Notes under the pieces: model-generated
What the model was told of the DNA's origin: nothing
Seen by the model: the letters and a program-made list of their open reading frames with translations, nothing else
Database searches by the model: none
Shown: one piece after another, positions 24,388 through 32,711 of the stretch
How the letters are laid out: every line of letters begins with the position of its first letter
How positions within the stretch are numbered: the stretch's first letter is position 1
Source: Methylacidimicrobium fagopyrum
GTDB lineage: Bacteria > Verrucomicrobiota > Verrucomicrobiia > Limisphaerales > UBA11358
Direction: 5' to 3'
DNA length: 38,310 nt
Assembly (NCBI GenBank): GCA_026225255.1
Contig: JAMFSJ010000059.1
Coordinates: forward strand, 1-38,310
Translations under genes and position numbers: made by a program

Positions 24388-27237
24388 ATGAAAAAGTCAC
24401 TCTTTGGTAAAACATTTAAACCATCATTTTTAGCCATTCCGGCGGCTGCCCTGATGCTGGGCGCAGCACAGGCACAAACTACTATTGGCATTAACTTTGT
24501 CGCCCAATATGCTACTTACGCAGCCGTCGGCACTGGCTATGCAGGCTATCAAATGAGTGGTTTTCCGGTCACTGCCATGGCTTTTGGCATCGCCCCGGCG
24601 AACTGGGTCAATACCGGACTCTTACTTGGATTTCATTATAACACCACCGCCACCTATAATTCCAGTTTTGCCGCAGGATCGGTCGCGGTAAATTTGAGTT
24701 ATGCGAATATGTGGTCGACTGATCTTGGCGATTTGGATCCATACCCGTATTATTCTTCTGAATATTGGGCCACTCCCGGGTCAGTCAATCCCGGGAATGA
24801 TGAAGTAACTTGGGCGATTGAAGATAATACCGGCTGGACGAACACTTTATCTGGATTAGCAACCACTTTCCCGCACGGTTATGTTTTGCAATTGATCAGC
24901 GCGGCTGGCAATACGGGTGCCAAATTAACATCCAGCTCTTCAGTAAAAATTACCGATGGGGCAACCTTTACTAATTCCCCGACGTTTAACATTTACGCCG
25001 CCGGCAATACCAATGCACCCGGCACCGTGGGTTTGGCCGCCACTCCAGTATTGACAAGCGATGCCATCTCGATGAGCAGCGTTAATTGTTCCCTAGCCGG
25101 CTTCATCCTGACAGACAAGCCGGTGGTTAGTCTGCCGCCTGCCGGCACCACAAATTACATTGGCGTGCCACTGGTATTGAAGACTGGCGCTATTGGCATT
25201 CCGCCCTTGAGCTATCAATGGCAATTGAATGGTTCACCCATTCCCGGAGCCACTGCCGCAAATTATACTAACAACAATCCGATCTTGACGGATGCCGGCA
25301 ACTATACCGTGGTGGTCACCAATCTTTACGGCTCAACCACCAGCGCTACCGCCTCGGTGACATTAAGTCAGTCATCACCAATCATAGTAACGGATTTATC
25401 GGCCGTCACGAATACATTTTATGCTGGCTTTTATCGTTTGTTGTCAGTTTCGGCAGGGGGCTCATTTCCCCTGAATTATCAATGGAAAGTAAATGGAACA
25501 TCCATTTCCGGAGCCACTAACACCTCTTTGATCGCCAGTAACCTGACCGCTGGATTCTTTGGTTACAGCGTTGCCGTGATGAACAGTCTGGGCACAACCA
25601 ACAGCCAGACCAATTATATCAATGTGATGGCTACGCCCGCCGGTTTGGTGAACACTTATACCCCACAAGTAGGAGCGGATGCACCTTTGGCCTATTGGCC
25701 GTTGAATGAAACTTCCGGAGCCATCGCTTATGATTATGCCGGTTCTGGTAATAATGCGACCATCATAGGTAGCATGACATTGGGTGCGGCCGGACCGCAG
25801 CCACCAGCATTCATTGGATTTAATGCGGGAAATACCGCCTATCAATTTGATGGCACCAGTGCATATATCGCCTGCGGAACCAATGTTTCGATTGCAGGCA
25901 CTTCGGATTTCACGGTGGAGGCGTGGATCAAAACGGCGGCAAATGCGGTCAGTATGATTGCCTCACAACGGGAAACGAATGGCTATAATGGCGAATATCA
26001 ATTTGAGGTAACCGCCAGCGGCACGCTCTCCATCAGCATTTATGGAAATAATACATATCAATTCAACGGCCTCAGTTCCGCCAAGACAGTGAATGACGGC
26101 AGCTGGCATCATGTCGCCTTTGTGCGCAGTGGTAACACCGGAACGATTTATGCCGATGGCGTGACGGTCGCAACCACCAATGCAACTGTTCAACCTTTGA
26201 ACGCGACCTTCCCGACTTATATCGGCATAGATCATCGCGATAACGCTGATTTTTTCAATGGTGAAATGGCGAGCGTAGCCATTTACAACCAAGCGTTGAG
26301 TGCCAACCGGGTTCTGGCCCATGCGGTGGCCGGTGGAATCATTCCTTCGGTGGCGATTGTCAACGGCTCCATTGGCGGGCTGGTGGTGGATAGTAAACCG
26401 GTCGGCACGTTGCACAACGGTGTCAGCCATGGCACAATCTGGCTGGCATCCAGCTCCGACCTTGGCAGCACTACCCGCACTGGAGTCAACGAATTTGCCT
26501 GGACCAATAACAGTCAAATTGTCATCCCGGCAAATGCAGACTTTAACACCCCCAATGGCACAATCAGCTTCTGGATGTTCTACAACAAGCCGACGTCTTA
26601 TCCGGGACCGGGTAGTGGTTATCCGATGTTGGTTGACCGGCGGGCAGGCACGGGCAATGGTGGCGACGGCATGGTTGTCTCCCTCAATTCAGGCGGGGTT
26701 ATCAACATTCAACCTCATGGAGCAGCCACTTTAAATGGCAGTAGTTTCGTAGTGGACGGCGGCTGGCATCATATTACCATCACTTACGGCCAGACCACCA
26801 ACGATAGCGTGACCCTCTATGTGGACGGCAATGTGGATACGACATTGGCGAATTCGGTGAATTGGACGTGGAATCCCACCCAGGAAATTGAATTAGGAAA
26901 ATCACACGATGCTTATTATAACCTTTACGACGGCCAAATGGATGACTTCCGTATTTATAATAAAATCCTGTCCCCGTCCGAAGTTCAAGCCATCTACACG
27001 GGTGATGATTCGAGCGTGACAGATCCGAACAACTTGGAAGTGCGCTTTAACTTCGATGCCGCCGACGCTCCGATTGTCGGCAAACTGCTGGTGTTCCCTT
27101 ACGGCACACTGCAAAGTTCGCCGGTGCTGGGAACGGGCGCGGTCTGGACCACTGTCACCAACGCGGTGTCGCCGCAGATATTAATCCCGAACCCTTCCGT
27201 CCCGGCGATTTTCTATCGCTCCACCATCGCCCCGTAA
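24388..27237 (+). CDS. Large secreted LamG / Ig-like surface protein (second paralogue)
   Basis: 949 residues, exported (signal KPSFLAIPAAALMLGAAQA). Order: unique N-terminal domain (about 32-245), two Ig-like domains (LSYQWQLNGSPIPGATAANY, then LNYQWKVNGTSISGATNTSL), and two LamG domains (about 430-650 and 665-885; FTVEAWIKTAANAVSMIASQ, WHHITITYGQTTNDSVTLYV, MDDFRIYNKILSPSEVQAIY). The end GTLQSSPVLGTGAVWTTVTN with a closing FYR matches the first paralogue. It has one LamG domain fewer than the first. The ATG is preceded by CGAGG at good spacing. Tandem duplication and domain loss or gain explain the pair; surface glycan binding is inferred, not shown. Confidence 0.93.
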   Translation: MKKSLFGKTFKPSFLAIPAAALMLGAAQAQTTIGINFVAQYATYAAVGTGYAGYQMSGFPVTAMAFGIAPANWVNTGLLLGFHYNTTATYNSSFAAGSVAVNLSYANMWSTDLGDLDPYPYYSSEYWATPGSVNPGNDEVTWAIEDNTGWTNTLSGLATTFPHGYVLQLISAAGNTGAKLTSSSSVKITDGATFTNSPTFNIYAAGNTNAPGTVGLAATPVLTSDAISMSSVNCSLAGFILTDKPVVSLPPAGTTNYIGVPLVLKTGAIGIPPLSYQWQLNGSPIPGATAANYTNNNPILTDAGNYTVVVTNLYGSTTSATASVTLSQSSPIIVTDLSAVTNTFYAGFYRLLSVSAGGSFPLNYQWKVNGTSISGATNTSLIASNLTAGFFGYSVAVMNSLGTTNSQTNYINVMATPAGLVNTYTPQVGADAPLAYWPLNETSGAIAYDYAGSGNNATIIGSMTLGAAGPQPPAFIGFNAGNTAYQFDGTSAYIACGTNVSIAGTSDFTVEAWIKTAANAVSMIASQRETNGYNGEYQFEVTASGTLSISIYGNNTYQFNGLSSAKTVNDGSWHHVAFVRSGNTGTIYADGVTVATTNATVQPLNATFPTYIGIDHRDNADFFNGEMASVAIYNQALSANRVLAHAVAGGIIPSVAIVNGSIGGLVVDSKPVGTLHNGVSHGTIWLASSSDLGSTTRTGVNEFAWTNNSQIVIPANADFNTPNGTISFWMFYNKPTSYPGPGSGYPMLVDRRAGTGNGGDGMVVSLNSGGVINIQPHGAATLNGSSFVVDGGWHHITITYGQTTNDSVTLYVDGNVDTTLANSVNWTWNPTQEIELGKSHDAYYNLYDGQMDDFRIYNKILSPSEVQAIYTGDDSSVTDPNNLEVRFNFDAADAPIVGKLLVFPYGTLQSSPVLGTGAVWTTVTNAVSPQILIPNPSVPAIFYRSTIAP

Positions 27238-27262
27238 TGGCAATTGCTTGATGCTAAAACTT

Positions 27263-27293
27263 GGCCGGGATTTAACCATCCCGGCCATTTTTA
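27263..27293 (+). terminator. Rho-independent terminator after the second LamG gene
   Basis: GGCCGGGAT (27263-27271) pairs perfectly with ATCCCGGCC (27278-27286) around a 6-base loop and is followed by ATTTTTAT. Confidence 0.88.
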
Positions 27294-27343
27294 TGTAAAT
27301 TTTAGCTGCGTAAATACCCGTTCTCTTGAAGAATCACCTCGAT

Positions 27344-28909
27344 ATGCAAGGCCAACTAAAACCCTTTCAAATTCCCGCACGCGACCTGGCCCGGTGGCAG
27401 AAAGCACAGGAACAATTGCTCAGCGGACGCCACGGCCCGGCCTTGGTAGCGTATCGCGATTTGGTGCGGCGCTTTCCAGCGGTCGCTGAATTATGGTTTG
27501 AATTAGGCAACGCGGCCGGTGGGGAATTAAATTTCACCTTGGCCAACCAAGCTTATCAACAGGCAATCAAGCTCGCGCCGAAAAAGCCTTCATTGCTCAT
27601 CCTGATCGCCCAGCAATATCAAAGCCTCCGCCAATTGGACGATGCCCGCACCTGCTTTGAACTGGCACTTGCCGCCGACCCGAATTCCGTGGATGCCCGC
27701 ATCAGCCTCGCCGTGTGGTTTGAAAAGGAACGGCGGCTCGACGACGCGTGGGCAGCGGTCGAAACGTGCCTCGCGCAATATCCACGTGATGATCAAGCCC
27801 GTTACTTTCATGCCTTCCTGCTCCACCGCAAAAAAAAGCCCGCCGAGGCGGAAACGGCTTTGCGCGATTTGATCAAGGACGGCCCGCAATATCCTTATGT
27901 CAAATATGCCAGCCGACATTTGCTCGGTGTGGTGCTGGATGAATTGGGAAATTATCCCGAAGCCATGCGCTGGTTGCTGGAAGCCAAAGCGCAAGTCCGG
28001 CAACTCACCGACGTAGATTTATTGGAACGCGAATATGACAAGACCGATGCTCGCCGGCGCGAAATGCTCGCCTGTTTGACCCCGGAAATGATCCGCAGTT
28101 GGCGCCACCAGTCATCCGCTCCGACCGCCAGTCTTCATCAAATCGCTTTTCTCGGCGGCCATCCGCGCAGTGGCACGACGTTACTGGAACAAATTCTCGA
28201 CGCGCATCCCGACGTGCTGGCGTTCGATGAATCCGTTGCCTTCAATCAAGAAATCACCAGCAACCTGCCCCTGCCCCCCGCCAGCGGCGAAAGCCAGGTG
28301 CGCGCTTTGAATGCCGCGTCGCCCGGCCGCATCAAAGATATACGCCAACGCTACGTTAAAAGTTTATTGCGCGAAACGACGGACGCCACGACCGCAAAAA
28401 TTTTGCTCGATAAAAATCCTTCGCCGACCATGTCGCTACCGACTTGGTTACGCGTTTTTCCCGAATTAAAAGTCATCATCGCGCTCCGCGATCCGCGCGA
28501 CGTTTTGATCAGTTGTTTTTTTCTGAACATCATGCTCAACGCTGTTAACATGAATTTCCTGAGCCTCGAACGCACTGCCAAGCATTACTCCGATTTGATG
28601 GATGTCTGGCTGCGAATGCGGGATCTCGGCGGCTTTGATTGGATCGAAACCCGCTACGAAGATGTCGTGGAAAATGTCGCAACGGAAGGCCGCAAGGCGA
28701 CGGAATTTCTCGGCCTCATCTGGCATCCCGACCAAGCGCGTTACCATGAAACCTCGCGCCGAAAATTTCTCTTCGCCCCGACGTATCACGATGTGACGCA
28801 ACCCGTTTATCGCCGCGCCATGGGTCGTTGGGAACGCTACGCCGAAGCTTTGGAACCGCTGCAAAAAAAACTCGCCCCTTACTGCCGTGCGTTTGGTTAT
28901 CCCACGTGA
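27344..28909 (+). CDS. TPR-repeat sulfotransferase
   Basis: 521 residues from the ATG at 27344 (a TTG at 27326 is less likely). Seen: an N-terminal TPR array (about 15-230: AYRDLVRRFPAVAELWFELG, ALAADPNSVDARISLAVWFE and so on) joined to a PAPS-dependent sulfotransferase domain (about 255-510). The 5'-phosphosulfate loop is GGHPRSGTTLLEQIL; the 3'-phosphate motif is IALRDPRDVLISCFF. Proteins of this build transfer sulfate from PAPS to unknown acceptors, often lipids, proteins or glycans. Its PAPS demand ties it loosely to the cys genes at the start of the window. It is followed by the GH109-type gene. No signal peptide, so cytoplasmic. Confidence 0.92.
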   Translation: MQGQLKPFQIPARDLARWQKAQEQLLSGRHGPALVAYRDLVRRFPAVAELWFELGNAAGGELNFTLANQAYQQAIKLAPKKPSLLILIAQQYQSLRQLDDARTCFELALAADPNSVDARISLAVWFEKERRLDDAWAAVETCLAQYPRDDQARYFHAFLLHRKKKPAEAETALRDLIKDGPQYPYVKYASRHLLGVVLDELGNYPEAMRWLLEAKAQVRQLTDVDLLEREYDKTDARRREMLACLTPEMIRSWRHQSSAPTASLHQIAFLGGHPRSGTTLLEQILDAHPDVLAFDESVAFNQEITSNLPLPPASGESQVRALNAASPGRIKDIRQRYVKSLLRETTDATTAKILLDKNPSPTMSLPTWLRVFPELKVIIALRDPRDVLISCFFLNIMLNAVNMNFLSLERTAKHYSDLMDVWLRMRDLGGFDWIETRYEDVVENVATEGRKATEFLGLIWHPDQARYHETSRRKFLFAPTYHDVTQPVYRRAMGRWERYAEALEPLQKKLAPYCRAFGYPT

Positions 28910-28970
28910 AAAACTAACTAATTTTCCCCTGTATTCACAATCGAAAATCGCGTTGTTGACAAATGATTCT

Positions 28971-28984
28971 CCCCCGAATGTGGG
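28971..28984 (+). promoter_or_regulatory. Shared upstream motif, copy C (GH109-type gene)
   Basis: CCCCCGAATGTGGG, identical over 14 bases to copy D on the other strand at 20137-20150. It ends 88 bases before the ATG at 29073 and lies in the gap after the sulfotransferase, so it may mark the promoter of the glycan operon. Confidence 0.55.
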
Positions 28985-29072
28985 TGTTTTCAGGACGTCT
29001 TAGTTCATGCAAAGTATCCGTGCATTACCGGTCGCACAACACGTTATCGGCACATCTAAAATTTTATTAATT

Positions 29073-30521
29073 ATGGAAAATTCAAATTCATCACGCCGCG
29101 ATTTCCTTAAAGCTTCCATGCTGGCTGGACTCGGCGCTTCGGTCATCGGGGCCGCGGGTGGTTGCGCGACGGAAAAACCCACGCTGATCTTGCCCACCGG
29201 GCCGGGCGTTTTGAGTTCTGATTTCAGCAGCACGCGACCACGTCCCGCCGGCCAGAAACCAGTCAATACTTTGACCACGGCGCCGATTGAAAAAGTGCGC
29301 GTCGCCGTCATCGGTTTGAGCCGCGGCATGACGCACGTTCACACCTGTCTTGGCATCGAGTTTGCCGAAGTCGTCGCGGTTTGCGATTTACGCGATGATC
29401 GCGCCCAAAAAGCTGCCGCCGATGTTGAAAAAAAATACGGCAAGCGGCCAGCCGTTTATAGCGGCACGGAAAATATCTGGGAACAAATGGCTGCGCGGGA
29501 TGACATTGACGCGGTCTATATCGCGACGCCGTGGAACTGGCATGTGCCGATGGGCTTGGGCGCGATGAGCCACGGCAAGCACGCGTTCATCGAAGTCGCG
29601 GCGGCGTTGACCATTGATGATTGCTGGAAGTTGGTGGATGCGAGCGAACGTTTGCAACGTCATTGCGTGATGTTGGAAAATTGTTGCTACGGCGAAAATG
29701 AACTCTTCGTGCTTAACCTGGCGCGGCAAGGTGTGTTCGGTGAATTGACCCACGCAGAATGCGCTTACATCCACGATCTGCGTTCGATGCTTTTTTCGCT
29801 CGGCACGGAAGGCGATTGGCGGCGCAATTTCCATTGGGAATACAACGGCAACCTTTATCCCACGCACGGTCTCGGCCCGGTGGCGCAATACCTCGGCGTC
29901 GGTCGCGGCGATCAATTTAAGCACATCGTTTCCATGAGTTCGCCGGAAATGAGTCTCACGCATTTCCGCGATACGACGAAGCCGAATGGCGGTCGTCACG
30001 CGAATGAAAAATACATTTGCGGTGATATGAACACATCGCTCATCAAGACCGAACTCGGTCGCACGATCATGGTGCAACACGATGTCGTGAGCCCGCGCCC
30101 TTACAGCCGCATTAATTGTCTCTACGGCACGGAAGCCGTGTTCTTCGATTATCCCGCGCGCTTCTCGGTGAATCGCCCGAAGGAATATGGCCTGGACGCC
30201 AACGACACCGAAGATTGGTTGTCGGATAAAGATCTGCAAACGATGCGCGATAAATTCACGCATCCGCTCTGGAAAAAACTTCAAGAGCGCGCCAAAGGCG
30301 GCGGTCACGGCGGCATGGATTTCGTGATGAGCTGGCGCTTGCTGGATTGCATCCGGCGCGGCGCCACGCCGGACAGCGTCGTGTATGACGCCGCCGCGTG
30401 GAGCAGCATCATTGAAACCTCCGTTCACTCCGTCGCCAACAATAGCGCTCTCGTAAATATTCCTGACTTCACGCGTGGCTTGTGGAAAACTATGACTCCG
30501 CTCGGCATCGCTGAAGCCTGA
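29073..30521 (+). CDS. Gfo/Idh/MocA family protein of GH109 type (probable alpha-N-acetylgalactosaminidase), Tat-exported
   Basis: 482 residues from the ATG at 29073. GH109 enzymes cleave terminal alpha-GalNAc (for example blood group A) by an NAD+-dependent mechanism. Seen: Tat leader SRRDFLKASMLAGLGASVIG with a following GGC that may be a lipid-anchor Cys; NAD-binding start RVAVIGLSRGMTHVHTC; the family blocks ATPWNWHVPM, EVAAALTIDDCW, NGNLYPTHGLGPVAQYL, ISMSS-like IVSMSSPEMSL and GGHGGMDFVMSWRLLDCIR. The upstream in-frame ATG at 29007 lies before the Tat motif and is unlikely. It heads an operon with a sugar kinase 7 bases downstream. A plain dehydrogenase of the same superfamily is the alternative. 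Confidence 0.88.
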   Translation: MENSNSSRRDFLKASMLAGLGASVIGAAGGCATEKPTLILPTGPGVLSSDFSSTRPRPAGQKPVNTLTTAPIEKVRVAVIGLSRGMTHVHTCLGIEFAEVVAVCDLRDDRAQKAAADVEKKYGKRPAVYSGTENIWEQMAARDDIDAVYIATPWNWHVPMGLGAMSHGKHAFIEVAAALTIDDCWKLVDASERLQRHCVMLENCCYGENELFVLNLARQGVFGELTHAECAYIHDLRSMLFSLGTEGDWRRNFHWEYNGNLYPTHGLGPVAQYLGVGRGDQFKHIVSMSSPEMSLTHFRDTTKPNGGRHANEKYICGDMNTSLIKTELGRTIMVQHDVVSPRPYSRINCLYGTEAVFFDYPARFSVNRPKEYGLDANDTEDWLSDKDLQTMRDKFTHPLWKKLQERAKGGGHGGMDFVMSWRLLDCIRRGATPDSVVYDAAAWSSIIETSVHSVANNSALVNIPDFTRGLWKTMTPLGIAEA

Positions 30522-30528
30522 AATAAAA

Positions 30529-31683
30529 ATGAAAGTAGATTTTATTGAGCCATCCGTCGACGTTTTGAAAATTAAAACGGCGACGGAACCTGCCACCATC
30601 GTTTTGAAGCACAACGTCCGTGCCGTCGCGGCGCAGTTCCAGATTCACGGCGATTATTTGGGCGCGGAACCTTATGGCAGCGGCCACATTAACGACACTT
30701 ACGCCGTCATTTTCGATCAAGCGGGACGGCAAGTGCGTTACATTTTTCAACGCATCAACCACAATATTTTCAAGCAACCGGTCGCGTTGATGGAAAATAT
30801 TTCACGCGTCACGACGCATCTTGGCCAGAAAATCACCGGCGAACCCGATGCCAGCCGCCGCGTCTTGACGTTGATTCCGTCGCGTGATGGCAAACCGTAT
30901 TATTGCGAAGCCGATGGCAATCATTGGCGCGTTTATTATTTCATCGAAAAAGCGCGCACCTTCGACGCCGTGGAATCCACGGCGCAAGCCTTTCAAGCCG
31001 CCCGTGCGTTCGGACAATTTCAGAAGCTGCTCGCCGACCTGCCCGCGCCGCGTTTGCACGATACCATTCCCGATTTTCATCACACGCCCAAACGCTTTGC
31101 CGCTTTAGAAAAAGCGATCAATGCCGATGTCGCCAACCGCGCGATGTCGTGCCAAAAGGAAATTGAATTTGCGTTGCGCAACAAAGATATCACCAGTGTT
31201 TTGCTGGATGCCAATTTACCGGAACGCGTGACGCACAACGACACGAAGTTCAACAACGTCATGCTCGATAATGCGACGGGCAAAGGCATTTGCGTGATTG
31301 ATCTGGATACCGTGATGCCCGGCCTCGCACTCTACGATTTCGGTGACATGATCCGCACGACGACGAGTCCGGCCAAGGAAGACGAACTCGATTTGTCCAA
31401 AGTCGTCATGCAATTTCCGATGTTCGAAGCCCTCGTGCGCGGCTATCTGGATTCGGCGGAAGAATTTTTGACGGCGGACGAAAAAAGTTTACTCGCGTTT
31501 TCCGGCAAGCTCATCACCTTCGAGATCGGCATCCGTTTTCTCACCGACTATCTCGCGGGCGACACGTATTTTAAAGTCCATCGCGACGGACACAACCTTG
31601 ACCGTTGCCGCACGCAGTTCAAGCTGGTGGAATCCATCGAGTCGCAGGAAACGGAAATGAACCGGCTGATCGCGAGTTGTTAG
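30529..31683 (+). CDS. NahK-like N-acetylhexosamine 1-kinase (APH fold)
   Basis: 384 residues. Phosphotransferase of the aminoglycoside kinase fold; the closest well-known type is N-acetylhexosamine 1-kinase, which phosphorylates GlcNAc/GalNAc at C1. Seen: N-terminal YGSGHINDTYAVIF (sugar kinase lobe), RYIFQRINHNIFKQPVALMEN, catalytic HNDTKFNNVMLD with the loop His near residue 236, and metal-binding VIDLDTVMPG followed by YDFGDMIRTTTSPAKEDE. All are conserved. It starts 7 bases after the GH109-type gene and precedes a UDP-sugar epimerase. The order release, 1-phosphorylation, epimerisation is the logic of the Bifidobacterium lacto-N-biose/galacto-N-biose route; the substrate here is inferred. 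Homoserine kinase-like or choline kinase-like roles are less likely. Confidence 0.85.
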   Translation: MKVDFIEPSVDVLKIKTATEPATIVLKHNVRAVAAQFQIHGDYLGAEPYGSGHINDTYAVIFDQAGRQVRYIFQRINHNIFKQPVALMENISRVTTHLGQKITGEPDASRRVLTLIPSRDGKPYYCEADGNHWRVYYFIEKARTFDAVESTAQAFQAARAFGQFQKLLADLPAPRLHDTIPDFHHTPKRFAALEKAINADVANRAMSCQKEIEFALRNKDITSVLLDANLPERVTHNDTKFNNVMLDNATGKGICVIDLDTVMPGLALYDFGDMIRTTTSPAKEDELDLSKVVMQFPMFEALVRGYLDSAEEFLTADEKSLLAFSGKLITFEIGIRFLTDYLAGDTYFKVHRDGHNLDRCRTQFKLVESIESQETEMNRLIASC

Positions 31684-31753
31684 GCCTCATAGCTATGTTG
31701 GCAATATGGCGGTTCGCATTGCGAGTCAGCGGCAGTTCAAATTTCTATACTAA

Positions 31754-32677
31754 ATGAAAATTCTTGTCACCGGCGGGGCCGGATTTATTGGCAGCCATAT
31801 CGTCGAACATTTTCAAGGTAGCGCCGAAGTGCGCGTGCTGGACAACTTGCGTTCCGGCCACCCACACAACCTCGCGCCGTTCCAGCACGAATTCATGGCT
31901 GGCTCCATTCTCGACCGCGAAGCCGTCCGCCGCGCCGTGCAAGGGGTAGATTATATTTTTCACTTAGCCGCGATGATCAGCGTGCCGGAATCCATGGCGA
32001 AGCCGATTGAATGCAATGAAATCAATACCACCGGCACGTTAATCGTTTTGGAAGAAGCCGCCGCCGCGGGCGTCAAAAAATTAGTCTTGAGCAGTTCCGC
32101 CGCGATCTATGGCGATAATCCCGTGACGCCCAAAGTGGAAACCATGTTTCCCGAACCGAAAAGTCCTTACGCGATCACCAAGCTGGACGGCGAGTATTAC
32201 TGCAAAATGTTCGCGGACGAAAAGCGCCTTCAAACTGCGTGCCTGCGTTACTTTAATGTGTTCGGGCCCCGCCAAGATCCCAAGAGCCAATACGCCGCCG
32301 CCGTGCCGATCTTCATTGATCGCGCCGTGAAAAATCAACCCATCACGATTTACGGCGATGGCGAACAGACGCGTGATTTTATTTTTGTGAAAGACATTGT
32401 CGCCGCGAATGTTTTCTTCGCCACGCAATCACCTGCGACCGGCGTGTTCAACGTCGCCTACGGCCAACGCATCACGATCAAAGAACTCTGCACGACGATC
32501 TGTCAGATGACCGGCTCGTCATCGGAAATCAAACACGCGCCCGAACGCGCCGGCGACGTGAAACATTCGCTGGCCGCGATTGATAAACTCCGCGCCGCGA
32601 ACTTTACCCCGACGAGCAATTTCAACGATGGACTCAAAGCCACCGTGGAATTTTTTAAGAACCGCGCGAAAAATTAA
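31754..32677 (+). CDS. NAD-dependent UDP-hexose 4-epimerase (GalE/WbpP type)
   Basis: 307 residues, short-chain dehydrogenase fold. Seen: NAD motif GGAGFIGSH at 7-15, LDNLRSGHPHNL, HLAAMISVPESM, SSSAAIYGD, catalytic YAITK (Tyr/Lys), RYFNVFGPRQDP and the substrate loop TIYGDGEQTRDFIFVKDI. These mark a UDP-sugar 4-epimerase, which interconverts UDP-Glc/Gal or UDP-GlcNAc/GalNAc. RQDP and the short length resemble UDP-GlcNAc 4-epimerases, which would fit the amino-sugar context, but sequence alone does not fix the substrate. It is the third gene of the operon, 70 bases after the kinase and 34 before the glycosidase. Confidence 0.9.
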   Translation: MKILVTGGAGFIGSHIVEHFQGSAEVRVLDNLRSGHPHNLAPFQHEFMAGSILDREAVRRAVQGVDYIFHLAAMISVPESMAKPIECNEINTTGTLIVLEEAAAAGVKKLVLSSSAAIYGDNPVTPKVETMFPEPKSPYAITKLDGEYYCKMFADEKRLQTACLRYFNVFGPRQDPKSQYAAAVPIFIDRAVKNQPITIYGDGEQTRDFIFVKDIVAANVFFATQSPATGVFNVAYGQRITIKELCTTICQMTGSSSEIKHAPERAGDVKHSLAAIDKLRAANFTPTSNFNDGLKATVEFFKNRAKN

Positions 32678-32711
32678 TTTCTCCACTTACCACTCACTAA
32701 TAAGCCATTTT

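Noticed and set aside
29007..29072. ATG at 29007 as start of the GH109-type gene
   Set aside because: It would place 22 residues before the Tat signal; the ATG at 29073 begins directly at it.
29388..30614. Long open frame of about 408 codons on the minus strand
   Set aside because: It is the antisense shadow of the GH109-type gene, with no family-like residues and no start context.
31684..31753. Possible tRNA remnant (GTTCAAAT resembling a T-loop at 31735-31742)
   Set aside because: Only 70 bases lie between the kinase and epimerase genes and no acceptor stem, D-arm or anticodon stem closes.
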